Below are positions 34,692 to 42,670 of a DNA stretch of 64,000 nt, one piece after another. The notes below the pieces were generated by a model. The model did no database searches. It was not told where the DNA came from and worked only from the letters and a program-made list of their open reading frames with translations. The stretch comes from Nonomuraea thailandensis (GTDB taxonomy: Bacteria; Actinomycetota; Actinomycetes; Streptosporangiales; Streptosporangiaceae). The stretch spans positions 11,863,501 through 11,927,500 of the forward strand of contig NZ_JAMZEB010000002.1 of NCBI RefSeq assembly GCF_024172165.1. Direction: 5' to 3'. The position numbers were made by a program, and so were the translations under genes. Numbering within the stretch: position 1 is the stretch's first letter; the number at the start of each line of letters is the position of its first letter.

Positions 34692-34752
34692 CGAAGCACG
34701 ACGACCTGCGCGCCGCCCCAGTCCCGCCGCCTGGTGGGAAGGGGCATTTTTT
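34675..34752 (+). promoter_or_regulatory. ilvB attenuator (pause hairpin and terminator)
   Basis: A first perfect 10-bp stem pairs GGCGCGCAGG (34675-34684) with CCTGCGCGCC (34705-34714), its left arm inside the end of the leader-peptide gene. A second hairpin pairs GCCCC (34715-34719) plus TCCC with GGGA plus GGGGC (34741-34745), followed by six T residues (34747-34752), an intrinsic terminator. Ribosome stalling on the Ile-Leu-Val codons would alter the first stem and so whether the terminator forms. An exact antiterminator pairing was not worked out. Confidence 0.8.
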
Positions 34753-34789
34753 ATGTCCTTAAGCGAGTAGCCACGCAAGGAACGAGCCG

Positions 34790-36529
34790 ATGACCGAACG
34801 GATGACAGGTGCACAGGCCCTGGTCAGGGCGCTGGAGCACGTTGGAGTCGACACAGTGTTCGGGATCCCGGGCGGTGCCATTCTGCCGGCCTACGATCCT
34901 CTCTACGACTCGACCAAGGTCCGGCACGTGCTCGTACGGCACGAGCAGGGTGCGGGTCACGCGGCCGAGGGCTACGCGCAGGCCACGGGCAAGGTCGGGG
35001 TGTGCATGGCGACCAGCGGCCCGGGCGCCACGAACCTGGTGACCCCGATCGCCGACGCCTTCATGGACTCGGTGCCGATCGTGGCGATCACCGGTCAGGT
35101 GGCCTCTCCGATGATCGGCACGGACGCCTTCCAGGAGGCGGACATCTCCGGCATCACCATGCCGATCACGAAGCACAACTTCCTGGTCACCGATGCCGGC
35201 GACATCGCGCGCACGATCATGGAGGCCTTCCACATCGCCTCCACCGGCCGCCCCGGGCCGGTCCTGGTGGACATCTCGAAGGACGCCCTCCAGGCCGAGA
35301 CCACCTTCAGCTGGCCGCCCACCATGCAGCTCCCGGGCTACCGCCCGGTCACCAGGCCGCACTCCAAGCAGATCCGCGAGGCCGCCAAGCTGATCGCCGA
35401 GTCCAGGCGGCCGGTCCTCTACGTCGGCGGCGGCGTCCACAAGGCCCGCGCCTCGGCCGAGCTGCTGCAGCTCGCCGAGCTGGCGAACATCCCGGTCATC
35501 ACCACCCTGATGGCACGCGGCACGTTCCCCGACAGCCACCCGCAGCACATGGGCATGCCCGGCATGCACGGCAGCGTCGCCGCCGTGGGCGCCCTGCAGA
35601 AGTCGGACCTGATCATCGGTCTGGGGGTGCGCTTCGACGACCGGGTGACCGGTGACCTGTCGTCGTTCGCCCCGTACGCGAAGATCGTGCACGCCGACAT
35701 CGACCCGGCCGAGATCTCCAAGAACCGCCACGCCGACGTGCCGATCGTGGGCGACTGCAAGGAGGTCCTCACCGACCTCATCGCCGCCGTCCAGGCCTCC
35801 GGCCAGAAGGGCGACTACGCGGAGTGGTGGACGATCCTCAACGGCTACAAGCAGACCTACCCGCTGGGCTACGACACCTTCGACGACGGCTCGCTGGCCC
35901 CGCAGTACGTCATGGAGCGGCTGAGCGCGATCGCCGGCCCCGACGCCTACTACGTGGCCGGGGTCGGGCAGCACCAGATGTGGGCCTCGCAGTTCATCGA
36001 CTACGAGAACCCGGGCACGTTCATCAACTCCGGCGGCGCGGGCACGATGGGTTTCGCCGTGCCGGCCGCGATGGGCGCCAAGATGGGCTGCCCCGAGGCC
36101 ACCGTGTGGGCCATCGACGGCGACGGCTGCTTCCAGATGACCAACCAGGAGCTGGCCACGTGCGCCCTGGAGGGCGTGCCGATCAAGATCGCCGTCATCA
36201 ACAACGGTAACCTCGGCATGGTCCGCCAGTGGCAGACGCTGTTCTACGAGCAGCGTTACTCCAACACCAACCTGCAGGCCCCCCGCCGCATCCCTGACTT
36301 CGTCAAGCTCGCGGAGGCCTATGGTTGTGTGGGCCTGCGGTGCGAGCGTCCCGAGGACGTGGACGCCGTGATCAAGAAGGCCATGGAGATCAACGACGTG
36401 CCTGTCGTGGTCGACTTCGTCGTCCACGAGGACGCCATGGTCTGGCCCATGGTCGCGGCGGGCACCAGCAACGACGACATCAAGATCGCCCGTGACATGG
36501 CGCCGAGGTGGGAGAACGAGGATGAGTAG
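34790..36529 (+). CDS. ilvB: Acetolactate synthase large (catalytic) subunit
   Basis: The 579-residue ThDP enzyme condenses pyruvate with pyruvate or 2-oxobutyrate, the first common step of valine, leucine and isoleucine synthesis. The catalytic glutamate is in RHEQGAGHAAEGYA (about residue 52). The ThDP-Mg motif is GDGCFQMTNQELAT, ending NNGNLGMVRQWQ. A FAD-binding middle domain is present. The start follows AAGGA. It is governed by the upstream attenuator. Its 3' end overlaps ilvN by 8 bases. Confidence 0.97.
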   Translation: MTERMTGAQALVRALEHVGVDTVFGIPGGAILPAYDPLYDSTKVRHVLVRHEQGAGHAAEGYAQATGKVGVCMATSGPGATNLVTPIADAFMDSVPIVAITGQVASPMIGTDAFQEADISGITMPITKHNFLVTDAGDIARTIMEAFHIASTGRPGPVLVDISKDALQAETTFSWPPTMQLPGYRPVTRPHSKQIREAAKLIAESRRPVLYVGGGVHKARASAELLQLAELANIPVITTLMARGTFPDSHPQHMGMPGMHGSVAAVGALQKSDLIIGLGVRFDDRVTGDLSSFAPYAKIVHADIDPAEISKNRHADVPIVGDCKEVLTDLIAAVQASGQKGDYAEWWTILNGYKQTYPLGYDTFDDGSLAPQYVMERLSAIAGPDAYYVAGVGQHQMWASQFIDYENPGTFINSGGAGTMGFAVPAAMGAKMGCPEATVWAIDGDGCFQMTNQELATCALEGVPIKIAVINNGNLGMVRQWQTLFYEQRYSNTNLQAPRRIPDFVKLAEAYGCVGLRCERPEDVDAVIKKAMEINDVPVVVDFVVHEDAMVWPMVAAGTSNDDIKIARDMAPRWENEDE

Positions 36530-37046
36530 ACACACGCTGTCCGTGCTTGTCGAGAACAGGCCGGGTGTCCTTGCGCGCGTGTCGGCGCTGTTCAGCCGCC
36601 GGGGGTTCAACATCGACTCCCTGGCCGTCGGGCCCACCGAGCACGACGACATCTCCCGCATGACGATCGTGGTCAGCGTCGAGGAGCTGCCGCTGGAGCA
36701 GGTCACCAAGCAGCTCAACAAGCTGGTGAACGTGCTCAAGATCGTCGAGCTGGACCCGTCCCAGTCGGTGCAGCGCGAGCTGATGCTGATCAAGGTCAAG
36801 GCCGACGCCGAGAGCCGCTCCCACGTGCTGGAGCTCGTCAACCTCTTCCGCGCCCGCTGCGTCGACGTGGCGGCCGACGCCGTGACCATCGAGGTCACCG
36901 GCACTCCCGACAAGCTGGAGGCCTTCGTCAAGGTCCTCGAGCCGTTCGGGATCAAAGAACTCGTCCAATCGGGCATGGTGGCCATCGGCCGCGGCGCCCG
37001 CTCCATCACCGACCGGTCCCTCAGGGCACTGGACCGTACCGCCTGA
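36522..37046 (+). CDS. ilvN: Acetolactate synthase small (regulatory) subunit
   Basis: The 174-residue subunit has an N-terminal ACT domain (LSVLVENRPGVLARVSALFSRRG, in part RPGVLARVSALFSRRGFN) that binds valine for feedback inhibition, then the ALS small-subunit C-terminal domain (ELMLIKVKADAESR, IEVTGTPDKLEAF). The ATG at 36522 lies within the 3' end of ilvB and has GGGAGAACGAGG upstream, so translation is coupled. Confidence 0.96.
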   Translation: MSRHTLSVLVENRPGVLARVSALFSRRGFNIDSLAVGPTEHDDISRMTIVVSVEELPLEQVTKQLNKLVNVLKIVELDPSQSVQRELMLIKVKADAESRSHVLELVNLFRARCVDVAADAVTIEVTGTPDKLEAFVKVLEPFGIKELVQSGMVAIGRGARSITDRSLRALDRTA

Positions 37047-37060
37047 AAGGTTTTGAGCAA

Positions 37061-38053
37061 GTGACCGAGATTTACTACGACGACCAGGCCGACCTGTCGA
37101 TCATTCAGGGACGCCACGTGGCCGTGCTGGGGTACGGCAGCCAGGGCCACGCCCATGCGCTCTCCCTGCGTGACTCCGGCGTGGACGTGCGCGTCGGCCT
37201 GCCCGAGGGCTCCAAGAGCCGGGAGAAGGCCGAGAACGACGGCCTTCGCGTGCTCTCCCCGTCGGAGGCGGTCGAGGAGGCCAACCTCACGATGATCCTG
37301 GCGCCGGACCACATCCAGCGCCACCTGTACGCCGAGCACGTCGCCCCCAACCTCGTCGAGGGCGACGCGCTGTTCTTCGGCCACGGCCTGAACATCCGCT
37401 ACGGCCTCATCGAGGCCCCGGAGGGCGTGGACGTCTGCATGGTGGCCCCGAAGGGCCCGGGCCACCTGGTCCGCCGCCAGTTCGAGGCCGGCCGCGGCGT
37501 GCCGTGTCTCGTGGCCGTCGAGAAGGACGCCTCGGGCAAGGCGCTCGACCTCGCGCTCTCCTACGCCAAGGGCATCGGCGGCACCCGCGCCGGCGCGCTG
37601 CGCACCACGTTCAAGGAGGAGACGGAGACCGACCTGTTCGGTGAGCAGGCCGTGCTGTGCGGCGGCGTCTCCGAGCTGATCAAGGCGGGCTTCGAGACCC
37701 TGATCGAGGCCGGCTACCAGCCCGAGGTCGCCTACTTCGAGTGCCTGCACGAGATGAAGCTCATCGTCGACCTCATGTACGAGGGCGGCATCTCGAAGAT
37801 GTACTGGTCGGTCTCCGACACGGCCGAGTACGGCGGCTACACCCGCGGCCCGCGCGTCATCAACGAGGAGTCGCGCCAGGAGATGCGCCGCATCCTGGCC
37901 GAGGTCCAGGACGGCACCTTCGCCCGCCAGCTCGTCGACGAGTTCGACAGCGGCCAGAAGGAGTTCCAGCGCTACCGCGACGAGCTGGCCGAGAACCCGA
38001 TCGAGAAGACCGGCGCCAAGCTCCGCCCGATGATGAGCTGGCTCAAGGCCTGA
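37061..38053 (+). CDS. ilvC: Ketol-acid reductoisomerase (class I)
   Basis: The 330-residue enzyme isomerises and reduces acetolactate or acetohydroxybutyrate with NADPH. It has the Rossmann motif GYGSQGHAHA near residue 26, the KARI magnesium ligands in DLFGEQAVLCGG and YFECLHEMKLIVDLMYEGG (in part ECLHEMKLIVDLMYEGG), and a class I length. GTG start 14 bases after ilvN; last gene of ilvBNC. A hairpin follows. Confidence 0.97.
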   Translation: MTEIYYDDQADLSIIQGRHVAVLGYGSQGHAHALSLRDSGVDVRVGLPEGSKSREKAENDGLRVLSPSEAVEEANLTMILAPDHIQRHLYAEHVAPNLVEGDALFFGHGLNIRYGLIEAPEGVDVCMVAPKGPGHLVRRQFEAGRGVPCLVAVEKDASGKALDLALSYAKGIGGTRAGALRTTFKEETETDLFGEQAVLCGGVSELIKAGFETLIEAGYQPEVAYFECLHEMKLIVDLMYEGGISKMYWSVSDTAEYGGYTRGPRVINEESRQEMRRILAEVQDGTFARQLVDEFDSGQKEFQRYRDELAENPIEKTGAKLRPMMSWLKA

Positions 38054-38065
38054 GTCCGGTACGGC

Positions 38066-38093
38066 GGCGGGCGGGGCCTGCTCCCCGTCCGCC
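38066..38093 (+). terminator. Terminator-like hairpin after ilvC
   Basis: The arms GGCGGGCGGGG and CCCCGTCCGCC pair with a single mismatch around a 6-base loop, 12 bases after the ilvC stop. Confidence 0.6.
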
Positions 38094-38108
38094 ATCGTTC
38101 ATCCCAAC

Positions 38109-38124
38109 TAGTCAAGGTTGAATA
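38109..38124 (+). promoter_or_regulatory. Dyad overlapping the padR ribosome binding site
   Basis: TAGTCAA-GG-TTGAATA is a 16-base near-palindrome with one arm mismatch. It lies 3-18 bases upstream of the padR start and covers its AAGG ribosome binding site. PadR dimers bind dyads of this type (family knowledge), so autoregulation is likely. Confidence 0.55.
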
Positions 38125-38126
38125 GA

Positions 38127-38702
38127 TTGTCGGCGATTCGCTTGCTGGTCCTGGGCGCGGTGCGGCGGCACGGGCGCGCCCACGGGTACCAGGTACGCAA
38201 CGACCTGGAGTTCTGGGGCGCGGACGAGTGGTCGAACACCAAGCCGGGTTCGATCTACCACGCGCTGAGACAACTGGCCAAGCAGGGCTTCCTGCACGCC
38301 TACGACATCGCGCCGAGCACGGTGGGCGGCCCGCCGCGCACGGAGTACGAGCTCACGGAGAAGGGCACGGCCGAGTACTTCTCGCTGCTGCGCGGCGCGC
38401 TCACCACGCACGACCGGATGGATCTGCTGTCGGCCGGTCTCGGCTTCATGGCGGACCTGCCGCGCGCCGAGGTGCTGGCCCTGCTGCGGCAGCGGATGGA
38501 GCGCCTGCGGAGTTGGCGGGAGTCCGTGACGGTCGTCGGCACTGCCGAGGGGCACATCGGCGAGATCACCCGCCTGTGGGCGCATTCGGCCGAGAACGGC
38601 GCCGAGTGGACGCGGGGGCTGATCGAGCGGATCGAGGGCGGGGCGTACTCGTTCGCGGGCGAGGGCGGAGATCCCTTCGCGGGGGTGCTCGCGGAGGAGT
38701 AG
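38127..38702 (+). CDS. PadR-family transcriptional regulator
   Basis: The 191-residue protein has the N-terminal PadR winged helix (LLVLGAVRRHGRAHGYQVRNDLEFW, in part GAVRRHGRAHGYQVRNDL, then GSIYHALRQLAKQGFL) and a C-terminal helical dimerisation domain (about 100-185). The TTG at 38127, 9 bases after AAGG, is chosen; TTG 38118 is also in frame. The following gene is an oxidoreductase on the same strand, which may be its target. Confidence 0.88.
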   Translation: MSAIRLLVLGAVRRHGRAHGYQVRNDLEFWGADEWSNTKPGSIYHALRQLAKQGFLHAYDIAPSTVGGPPRTEYELTEKGTAEYFSLLRGALTTHDRMDLLSAGLGFMADLPRAEVLALLRQRMERLRSWRESVTVVGTAEGHIGEITRLWAHSAENGAEWTRGLIERIEGGAYSFAGEGGDPFAGVLAEE

Positions 38703-38718
38703 CGCGAGGTATGGTTTT

Positions 38719-38748
38719 CATATGTCAGCATTTTCTTTCACGTGTCAG
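38719..38748 (+). promoter_or_regulatory. Phased direct repeats before the oxidoreductase gene
   Basis: CATATGTCAG (38719-38728) and CACGTGTCAG (38739-38748) match in 8 of 10 positions and start exactly 20 bases apart, two helical turns. The second ends one base into the ribosome binding site of the next gene. The region is AT-rich for this genome. Confidence 0.35.
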
Positions 38749-38758
38749 AGGAGCTGCG

Positions 38759-39727
38759 ATGAAGGCCATCCGGTACTACGCTTACGGCGCGCCTGACGTC
38801 ATCGAGCTGGAGGAGACCGGCAAGCCCGAGCTCGGCGACGACGGCGTGCTCGTCCGCGTACGGGCGGCCGCCGTCAACCCGGGCGACTGGCACCTGCTGC
38901 GGGGCAGCCCGTACGTCTTCCGCGCCGTGGCGGGCCTGAGGCGGCCCAAGGCCCACGGGCTGGGGGCCGACCTGGCCGGCGTCGTCGAGGCGGTGGGCAA
39001 GGGCGTCAGCCGGTTCGCGCCCGGCGACGAGGTGTACGGCTGCGCCCCCGGCTCCTTCGCCGAGTACGTCGCGGTCCCCGAGAGCGGCCCGCTGGCCGGG
39101 AAGCCGGCCGGGCTGACGTTCGAGCAGGCCGCGGCCGTGCCCACGTCGGCGCTGACCGCGCTGCAGGCCTTACGCGACAAGGCGGGGCTGAGGCAGGGGC
39201 AGCGGGTGCTGGTCAACGGGGCGGCGGGCGGGATCGGCACGTTCGCGGTGCAGCTCGCCAAGGCGTACGGCGCCGAGGTCACCGGCGTGTGCGGCAGCGC
39301 GAACGTGGAGCTGGTGCGCTCGATCGGAGCCGACCACGTGATCGACTACACCAAGGAGGACTTCACCCGCACCGGCCGCCGCTACGACGTCGTCCTCGAC
39401 AACGTGGGCAACCGGTCGGTGGCCGACTGCCGGCGCCTGCTGACCCCGGCGGGGGTCTACCTGCACAACAGCGGCTCGGGCGGCCGCTGGCTGGGCCCGA
39501 TGGGCCGCATCATCAGGCTGAACGTGATGAACCTGTTCGTCCGCCACAAGCTCCCGTTCTTCGTCACCCGCGAGAACGCCGACGACCTCGCCACGCTTCG
39601 CGAGCTCATCGAGGCCGGCAAGCTGACGCCGGTCATCGAGCGCACGCACCCGCTGAGCGAGGTCGCCGAGGCCATCGCGCACGTGGAGCGGGGCCACGCC
39701 AGGGGCAAGGTGGTGATCAGCGTATGA
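38759..39727 (+). CDS. NAD(P)-dependent quinone-reductase-like alcohol dehydrogenase (MDR)
   Basis: The 322-residue protein is a zinc-free medium-chain dehydrogenase/reductase: MKAIRYYAYGAPDVIELEE, AAAVNPGDWHLLRG, GADLAGVVEAVGKGV and the cofactor motif NGAAGGIGTFAVQLAKA. Cysteine zinc ligands of the classical ADHs are missing. It probably reduces quinones or enones with NADPH. The ATG at 38759 has GAGGAG 5-6 bases upstream; an in-frame ATG 16 codons earlier (38711) is less likely. The 3' end overlaps the convergent CPBP gene by 11 bases. Confidence 0.88.
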   Translation: MKAIRYYAYGAPDVIELEETGKPELGDDGVLVRVRAAAVNPGDWHLLRGSPYVFRAVAGLRRPKAHGLGADLAGVVEAVGKGVSRFAPGDEVYGCAPGSFAEYVAVPESGPLAGKPAGLTFEQAAAVPTSALTALQALRDKAGLRQGQRVLVNGAAGGIGTFAVQLAKAYGAEVTGVCGSANVELVRSIGADHVIDYTKEDFTRTGRRYDVVLDNVGNRSVADCRRLLTPAGVYLHNSGSGGRWLGPMGRIIRLNVMNLFVRHKLPFFVTRENADDLATLRELIEAGKLTPVIERTHPLSEVAEAIAHVERGHARGKVVISV

Positions 39728-40520
39728 GACCCGGCCGAGCGTCCGGCCGAGCGTCCGGCAGGGCCGCCCGCGGGCCCGATCCCGGCCTGCGGACGGCGAG
39801 GACCAGGACGGCGGCCAGCGCCAGCGTCACGGTCTGGAAGGCGAGCTGCACGCCGTAGTCGGTGGGCCTGATCGGGATGAACTGGCCCAGGTAGATCGCG
39901 GTGTGCACGCCGACCGCCGTCCAGATCGCGCCCGTACGCTGCCTGGTGGCCCCGCACAGCAGGAAGAGCGCGATGGCCTGCACCATGAACAGCACCTTCT
40001 CCCCGGCCCCGGACGCGGGGCTCTGCGAGAACAGGTGCAGCAGGCCGAACGACACCGACGTGACCACGAGCACGGCGCGCGGGCCGAGCCGGTCGGAGAG
40101 CACGTCCCACAGGTGGCCCCGGAACAGCAGCTCCTCGGGGAAGGACGCCCGCAGCACGATGAGCGCGAAGCCGGCGACCAGCTCCATCGGCGGAGGCGCC
40201 GCGACGGCCTGTCCCCAGGCCGCCGCGCCCGTCCACACGGTGACGGCGCAGCCCGCGAGCAGTGCGGCCACGCCCACGACCGCGCCGAGCACCGCCTGCG
40301 GGAGCGCCAACCAGGTACGGGTGAGGCCCAGCCCCGCCCACGGCGGGCGGCCCGTCAGCCGCCGGTAGCCGTACAGGAGGCCGAGGGTCGCCAGGGTGAT
40401 CAGCGGCGGGGCGACGAAGCCCCCGGCGTTCTCGGGCAGGACATTGACGATCATCATCACGCCGAACGTGACCGCGAGGAGCATCGCGATCGCAGCCAGG
40501 ACGGCACCCAGGATTCGCAT
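39717..40520 (-). CDS. CPBP-family intramembrane metalloprotease-like protein
   Basis: The 267-residue protein has about eight hydrophobic segments and the CPBP (CAAX protease and bacteriocin processing) motif FPEELLFRGHLWD near residue 127, followed by FGLLHLFSQ and VGVHTAIYLGQF, the other histidine-bearing helices. The Glu-Glu and histidines suggest an active intramembrane peptidase. Roles in this family include processing of prenylated or bacteriocin-like peptides. No peptide gene is seen nearby. Confidence 0.85.
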   Translation of the reverse strand: MRILGAVLAAIAMLLAVTFGVMMIVNVLPENAGGFVAPPLITLATLGLLYGYRRLTGRPPWAGLGLTRTWLALPQAVLGAVVGVAALLAGCAVTVWTGAAAWGQAVAAPPPMELVAGFALIVLRASFPEELLFRGHLWDVLSDRLGPRAVLVVTSVSFGLLHLFSQSPASGAGEKVLFMVQAIALFLLCGATRQRTGAIWTAVGVHTAIYLGQFIPIRPTDYGVQLAFQTVTLALAAVLVLAVRRPGSGPRAALPDARPDARPGLIR

Positions 40521-40646
40521 ACTGTCCGACGCTAGGCGTGGCCCCGCGTGTGCACATCGAGCCCGGGATAGAGCCGGCCATGACGGAAGTCATGGTGCCT
40601 GAAGGAGGATGCCGGGCGGGGCTTCGGCCACGTATGGTCCGAAGAT

Positions 40647-41876
40647 GTGAAATTTCGTGACACGGGGCAGCCGCGGGTCCTCACCGTGACGTTCTGGGCC
40701 GTGTACGCCGTGATGCTGGCCGGCGGCGCGGTCTCCGTGCGCGGGCTGCCCGGGACGGCGCTGTTCGCCCTCACGATGGTGCTGGTGGCGGGGCTCTGGC
40801 TGGTCATGCCGGCCGGCCGGGACGCCGGCGCCGCGCGCAAGCTGGCAGCCCCCGGACTGCTCGTGGTGGTCCCGTTCGCCGGTGAGTTCGTCGGCGGGCT
40901 GCACTCGGCGATGCTGCTCATCGCCATGGTGCACGTGGCCTTCCTGTACGGCATGCGCGTGGCCGTCCGCGTGGTCTGCGCCTACGTCGCCGCCATGGGC
41001 GCGGTGATCGCCGTGCTGTCCGGCGGCGACTGGGGCGTCATGGCCGAGCAGATCGTGCTGCTGGTGCTGTTCGCGGTGTTCTCGCTGGCCATGGCCGCCG
41101 CGCTGATCGAGGCCCGCACCCAGCGGGAGGCGGCCCAGCGGCTCATCGAGCGCATCAGGGAGCTGGCGGTGGCCGAGGAACGCGCCCGGATGGCCAGGGA
41201 CATGCACGACTCCATCGGGCACCAGCTCACCCTGATCAAGATGAGCCTGGAGAACGCGGAGCGGTTCAGGCTGCGGCGGCCCGAGGCGGTCTGGGAGGAG
41301 GTGGGGCAGGCCAAGGAGGTGACCGCGCAGGCGCTGGCCGAGTCGCGCCGCTGGGCGCGGGCCCTGCGTCCCCTCGCGCTGGACGGGCACGTGGGCAGCG
41401 GCGCGCTGGAGCGGCTGGCCCGCTCGTTCGACGGCACCGGAGTCGAGGTCGGGTTCCAGGTGGAGGGGGCCGAGCGGCGCATCGACCCGGACGCCGAGCT
41501 GGTCCTCTACCGGGTGTTGCAGGAAGGGCTCACGAACGTGCTGCGCCACGCGGGGGCCCGGCGGGTGCGGGCGCGGCTGGCGTACGGGGAGGACCGGGTG
41601 GCGCTGACGATCGGCGACGACGGGCGGGGGACGTCGCACACCGCGGACAAGGCGGGCGCGGCGGGGGCGACGGCGGACGCGACGGCTGCGGAGGCCCGGG
41701 CGGACGCGGCGGACGCGACGGTGGAGGCGGGGGCGGAGGCCCGGGCGGACGTGGCGGGGTTCGGGTTGTCGTCGCTGGCCGAGCGCGTGCGCGGCCTCGG
41801 CGGGGCCTTCCGCGCGGGCGACGCGGACGGCGGCGGGTTCGAGCTGCACGCCGAGGTGCCGGTGATGCGCCGGTGA
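40647..41876 (+). CDS. NarL-family sensor histidine kinase with expanded ATP lid
   Basis: The 409-residue kinase has about five or six transmembrane helices (1-150) and a HisKA_3 region (VAEERARMARDMHDSIGHQL, H187). The ATPase domain has EGLTNVLRHAGA and GDDGRG. Between GDDGRG and GFGLSSLAERV, where the ATP lid lies, is an Ala/Asp/Glu-rich insertion of about 35-40 residues that includes a 45-base in-frame repeat offset. The start is GTG close behind a -10-like TATGGT, perhaps leaderless. The gene ends inside an 11-bp tandem repeat leading to the response regulator. Confidence 0.9.
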   Translation: MKFRDTGQPRVLTVTFWAVYAVMLAGGAVSVRGLPGTALFALTMVLVAGLWLVMPAGRDAGAARKLAAPGLLVVVPFAGEFVGGLHSAMLLIAMVHVAFLYGMRVAVRVVCAYVAAMGAVIAVLSGGDWGVMAEQIVLLVLFAVFSLAMAAALIEARTQREAAQRLIERIRELAVAEERARMARDMHDSIGHQLTLIKMSLENAERFRLRRPEAVWEEVGQAKEVTAQALAESRRWARALRPLALDGHVGSGALERLARSFDGTGVEVGFQVEGAERRIDPDAELVLYRVLQEGLTNVLRHAGARRVRARLAYGEDRVALTIGDDGRGTSHTADKAGAAGATADATAAEARADAADATVEAGAEARADVAGFGLSSLAERVRGLGGAFRAGDADGGGFELHAEVPVMRR

Positions 41877-41915
41877 TGCGCCGGTGATGCGCCGGTGATG
41901 CGACGGTGATGCGAC
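41861..41915 (+). repeat. 11-bp tandem repeat at kinase-regulator junction
   Basis: Three copies of GGTGATGCGCC are followed by two of GGTGATGCGAC, end to end. The kinase stop codon is in the second copy, and the regulator start (41917) is immediately after the last. Each unit contains an overlapping GTG-ATG-TGA pattern, and 11 is not a multiple of 3, so copy number changes shift phase between the genes. Confidence 0.95.
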
Positions 41916-41916
41916 G

Positions 41917-42627
41917 ATGACGGCGGACGTGAGCCGGGGCGGCGTCGTGCCGCCGGGCGGCGGAGGAGGGCCGGATCGCGTCATCAGGGTGCTGATCGTG
42001 GACGACCAGGACCTGATGCGCGCGGCGCTGCGCAAGCTGCTGGAGGTCGAGGACGGCATCGCGGTCGCGGGGGAGGCGGCCGACGGCAGGCAGGCGCTGG
42101 AGGCCGTGCCGCGCTGCGAGCCGGACGTCGTCCTGGTGGACGCCAGGATGCCGCGGATGGACGGCGTCGAGCTGGTCGCCGCGCTCGCGGCGGCGCATCC
42201 CGGGCTGGCGGCGCTGGTGCTGAGCACGTTCGAGGAGGACGAGTACGTCTTCGGCGCCCTGCGCGCCGGCGCCCGCGGCTACCTGCTGAAGGACTGCTCC
42301 CCGGAGGAGCTGGTGGCGGGCATCAGGAAGGCGCATGAGGGGGAGACCGTGCTCGACGGCCCGGTGGCGGCGCGCCTGGTGGCGGAGCTGCGGCTGCGCC
42401 CCGCGCCGGGGACGGGCGGCTTCGGGGGGCAGGCCGCGCTGTCGGGCAGGGAGCTCGACGTGGCGCGGATGATCGCGGTCGGCGCGACGAACAAGGAGAT
42501 CGCGGCCCGGCTGTTCATCACCGAGGGCACGGTGAAGAACCACGTCTCCAGCATGCTGCGCAAGCTCGGCCTGCGCGACCGCACGCAGCTCGCCCTGCAC
42601 CTGCGCGACCGGCACGAGACGCGATAG
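41917..42627 (+). CDS. NarL/FixJ-family response regulator
   Basis: The 236-residue protein has a Gly-rich N-terminal extension (about 1-20), a receiver domain (IRVLIVDDQDLMRAAL, D75 in VVLVDARMPRMDG, LKDCSPEELVAGI) and a C-terminal LuxR helix-turn-helix (SGRELDVARMIAVGATNKEIAARL, in part ATNKEIAARLFITEGTVKNH). It is the partner of the upstream kinase. The start at 41917 is the first ATG after the tandem repeat; the conserved part begins about 20 residues later, so a later start cannot be excluded. Confidence 0.92.
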   Translation: MTADVSRGGVVPPGGGGGPDRVIRVLIVDDQDLMRAALRKLLEVEDGIAVAGEAADGRQALEAVPRCEPDVVLVDARMPRMDGVELVAALAAAHPGLAALVLSTFEEDEYVFGALRAGARGYLLKDCSPEELVAGIRKAHEGETVLDGPVAARLVAELRLRPAPGTGGFGGQAALSGRELDVARMIAVGATNKEIAARLFITEGTVKNHVSSMLRKLGLRDRTQLALHLRDRHETR

Positions 42628-42643
42628 TACGTCTTTACGGCGA

Positions 42644-42659
42644 TATATCGTTCGATATA
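42644..42659 (+). promoter_or_regulatory. PadR operator candidate
   Basis: TATATCG-TT-CGATATA is a perfect dyad of two 7-base arms, 12 bases upstream of the padR start. Its AT content contrasts with the surroundings. Likely autoregulatory site covering promoter elements of the padR-SIP operon. Confidence 0.65.
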
Positions 42660-42670
42660 GCATTCGACAC

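Noticed and set aside
34751..38095. Open frame of 1114 codons on the minus strand
   Set aside because: Antisense to ilvBNC. Composition (Val/Leu/His/Arg-rich, no domain) is that of a GC-driven shadow.
39717..40520. Bacteriocin or lanthipeptide locus around the CPBP protease
   Set aside because: No precursor peptide, modification enzyme or dedicated exporter next to it.
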